A stretch of 64,000 nucleotides of DNA from Mycobacterium sp. 852002-50816_SCH5313054-b (GTDB lineage Bacteria > Actinomycetota > Actinomycetes > Mycobacteriales > Mycobacteriaceae). Position numbers and translations under genes: made by a program. The notes under the pieces were generated by a model. It made no database searches, was not told the DNA's origin, and saw only the letters and a program-made list of their open reading frames with translations. Positions 63,408 to 64,000 of this stretch are shown here, piece by piece. The stretch is taken from contig NZ_LZIC01000133.1 in the NCBI RefSeq assembly GCF_001667185.1, positions 1-64,000 on the forward strand, written 5' to 3'. How positions within the stretch are numbered: the first letter of the stretch is position 1; every line of letters begins with the position of its first letter.

Positions 63408-64000
63408 ATGCATGCGATCGACCCCGCCGCCACGGCGTGGCTGCTGGCCAGCACCGCTCTCGTCCTGCTGATGACCCCGGGCCTGGCCATCTTTTACGGG
63501 GGCATGGTCCGCGCCACCGGGGTGCTCAACATGATCATGATGAGCTTCATCTCCATCCCGCTGGTCACGGTGGCGTGGCTGCTGGTCGGCTACACGATCG
63601 CGTTCTCCGAAGACGGCGCGGGCGGGTTCGTCGGCAACCTCCAGCACGTCGGGATGCTCGGTATCGGCCCCGACACCGTGCACGGGACCGTTCCCGAACT
63701 GCTGTATGCGACGTTCCAGTTGGCGTTCGCGATCGTCACGGCCGCGCTGGTCAGCGGCGCGATCGCCGACCGCGCCAAGTTCGCGGCCTGGATGACGTTC
63801 GTCACGGTGTGGGCGATCGTCGTGTATTCGGTTGTCGCGCATTGGGTCTGGGGGCCGGGCGGCTGGCTGGCCAAGATGGGCGTGCTTGACTACGCCGGCG
63901 GGCTGGTGGTCGAAATCGTGTCCGGCTCCTCCGCGTTGGCCCTGGCGCTGGTGCTTGGGCCGCGCATCGGCTTCAAGAAGGACGCCATGCGGCCGCACAA
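63408..64000 (+). CDS. amt: Ammonium transporter Amt, 3' truncated by window edge
   Basis: The first 197 residues of an Amt/MEP/Rh channel. ATG 63408 follows AAAGGAG (63394-63400). Five helices are visible, with the family block MTPGLAIFYGGMVRATGVLN and AIADRAKFAAWMTFVTVWAI. In the segment equivalent to the first pore His (E. coli AmtB H168, VHINAG) the codons read LDYAGGLVVEIVSGSSAL, so Glu replaces His. The rest lies beyond the window. Confidence 0.93.
   Translation, partial: MHAIDPAATAWLLASTALVLLMTPGLAIFYGGMVRATGVLNMIMMSFISIPLVTVAWLLVGYTIAFSEDGAGGFVGNLQHVGMLGIGPDTVHGTVPELLYATFQLAFAIVTAALVSGAIADRAKFAAWMTFVTVWAIVVYSVVAHWVWGPGGWLAKMGVLDYAGGLVVEIVSGSSALALALVLGPRIGFKKDAMRPH

Overview
The window is high-GC actinobacterial DNA from a mycobacterium, most likely a slow-growing non-tuberculous species. 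The markers are a PE protein, a PE_PGRS protein, three DUF732 secreted proteins, an MMPL transporter, a cyclopropane mycolic acid synthase, DesA3-type desaturases, RbpA, MctB, and a long run of genes in the same order as M. tuberculosis Rv1688 to Rv1713, here inverted. The species was not determined. No rRNA, CRISPR array or complete insertion sequence was seen. One intact tRNA gene (Pro, anticodon GGG) is present.

Region 1 (1-9.1 kb): a partial Pro-rich membrane protein, a phospholipid cluster (CdsA-like cytidylyltransferase, PlsC-like acyltransferase, CDP-alcohol phosphatidyltransferase with degenerate metal ligands), two tandem DUF732 proteins, a 4Fe-4S protein, a three-helix-bundle protein, an MMPL transporter and a DUF3060 protein. 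Region 2 (9.3-16.1 kb): an NmrA-type reductase and a truncated NmrA copy, an operon of DUF899 protein, SigG-like sigma factor and DUF6632 membrane protein, an L-lactate permease, a secreted M15-like protein and a small membrane protein. Region 3 (16.1-28.4 kb): a PE protein built from an 11-residue repeat, a hydroxybutyrate-type dehydrogenase, a GAF-SpoIIE-HATPase regulator coupled to a STAS protein, a TetR/aldo-keto reductase/PNPOx module with two matching palindromic operators, small metabolic genes, GabD2-like SSADH, and an rbpA copy overlapped by an unlisted 58-aa gene.

Region 4 (28.7-42.2 kb) looks like accessory DNA. A lipid island (desaturase, cyclopropane synthase, desaturase) is followed by a graveyard of gene pieces: a helicase tail, two transposase tails, a hydrolase paralogue remnant and two partial copies of the tRNA-Pro gene. 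One of these partial copies is a perfect 33-bp direct repeat of the tRNA 3' end. Together with the intact gene it brackets 3.1 kb holding the PE_PGRS gene and a restriction-endonuclease-like gene. Intact genes here include a TIGR00027 methyltransferase with no normal start codon at its expected N-terminus, an alpha/beta hydrolase, a lipoprotein aldose epimerase and an LmeA-like protein.

Region 5 (42.4-63.3 kb) is the conserved core block on the minus strand (with the O-methyltransferase and a BASS transporter on plus): der, cmk, RluB-like, scpB, scpA, ParA-like, O-methyltransferase, xerD, NUDIX, pyrG, mctB, the Rv1697 protein, recN, nadK, tlyA, the Rv1693 protein, the Rv1692 phosphatase, a TPR protein, a DUF732 protein, tyrS, BASS and mpg. 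Many stops and starts overlap by 1-8 bases, which indicates long co-translated operons for chromosome segregation, translation, nucleotide and NAD metabolism and DNA repair. The window ends inside an ammonium transporter whose first pore histidine is replaced by glutamate.
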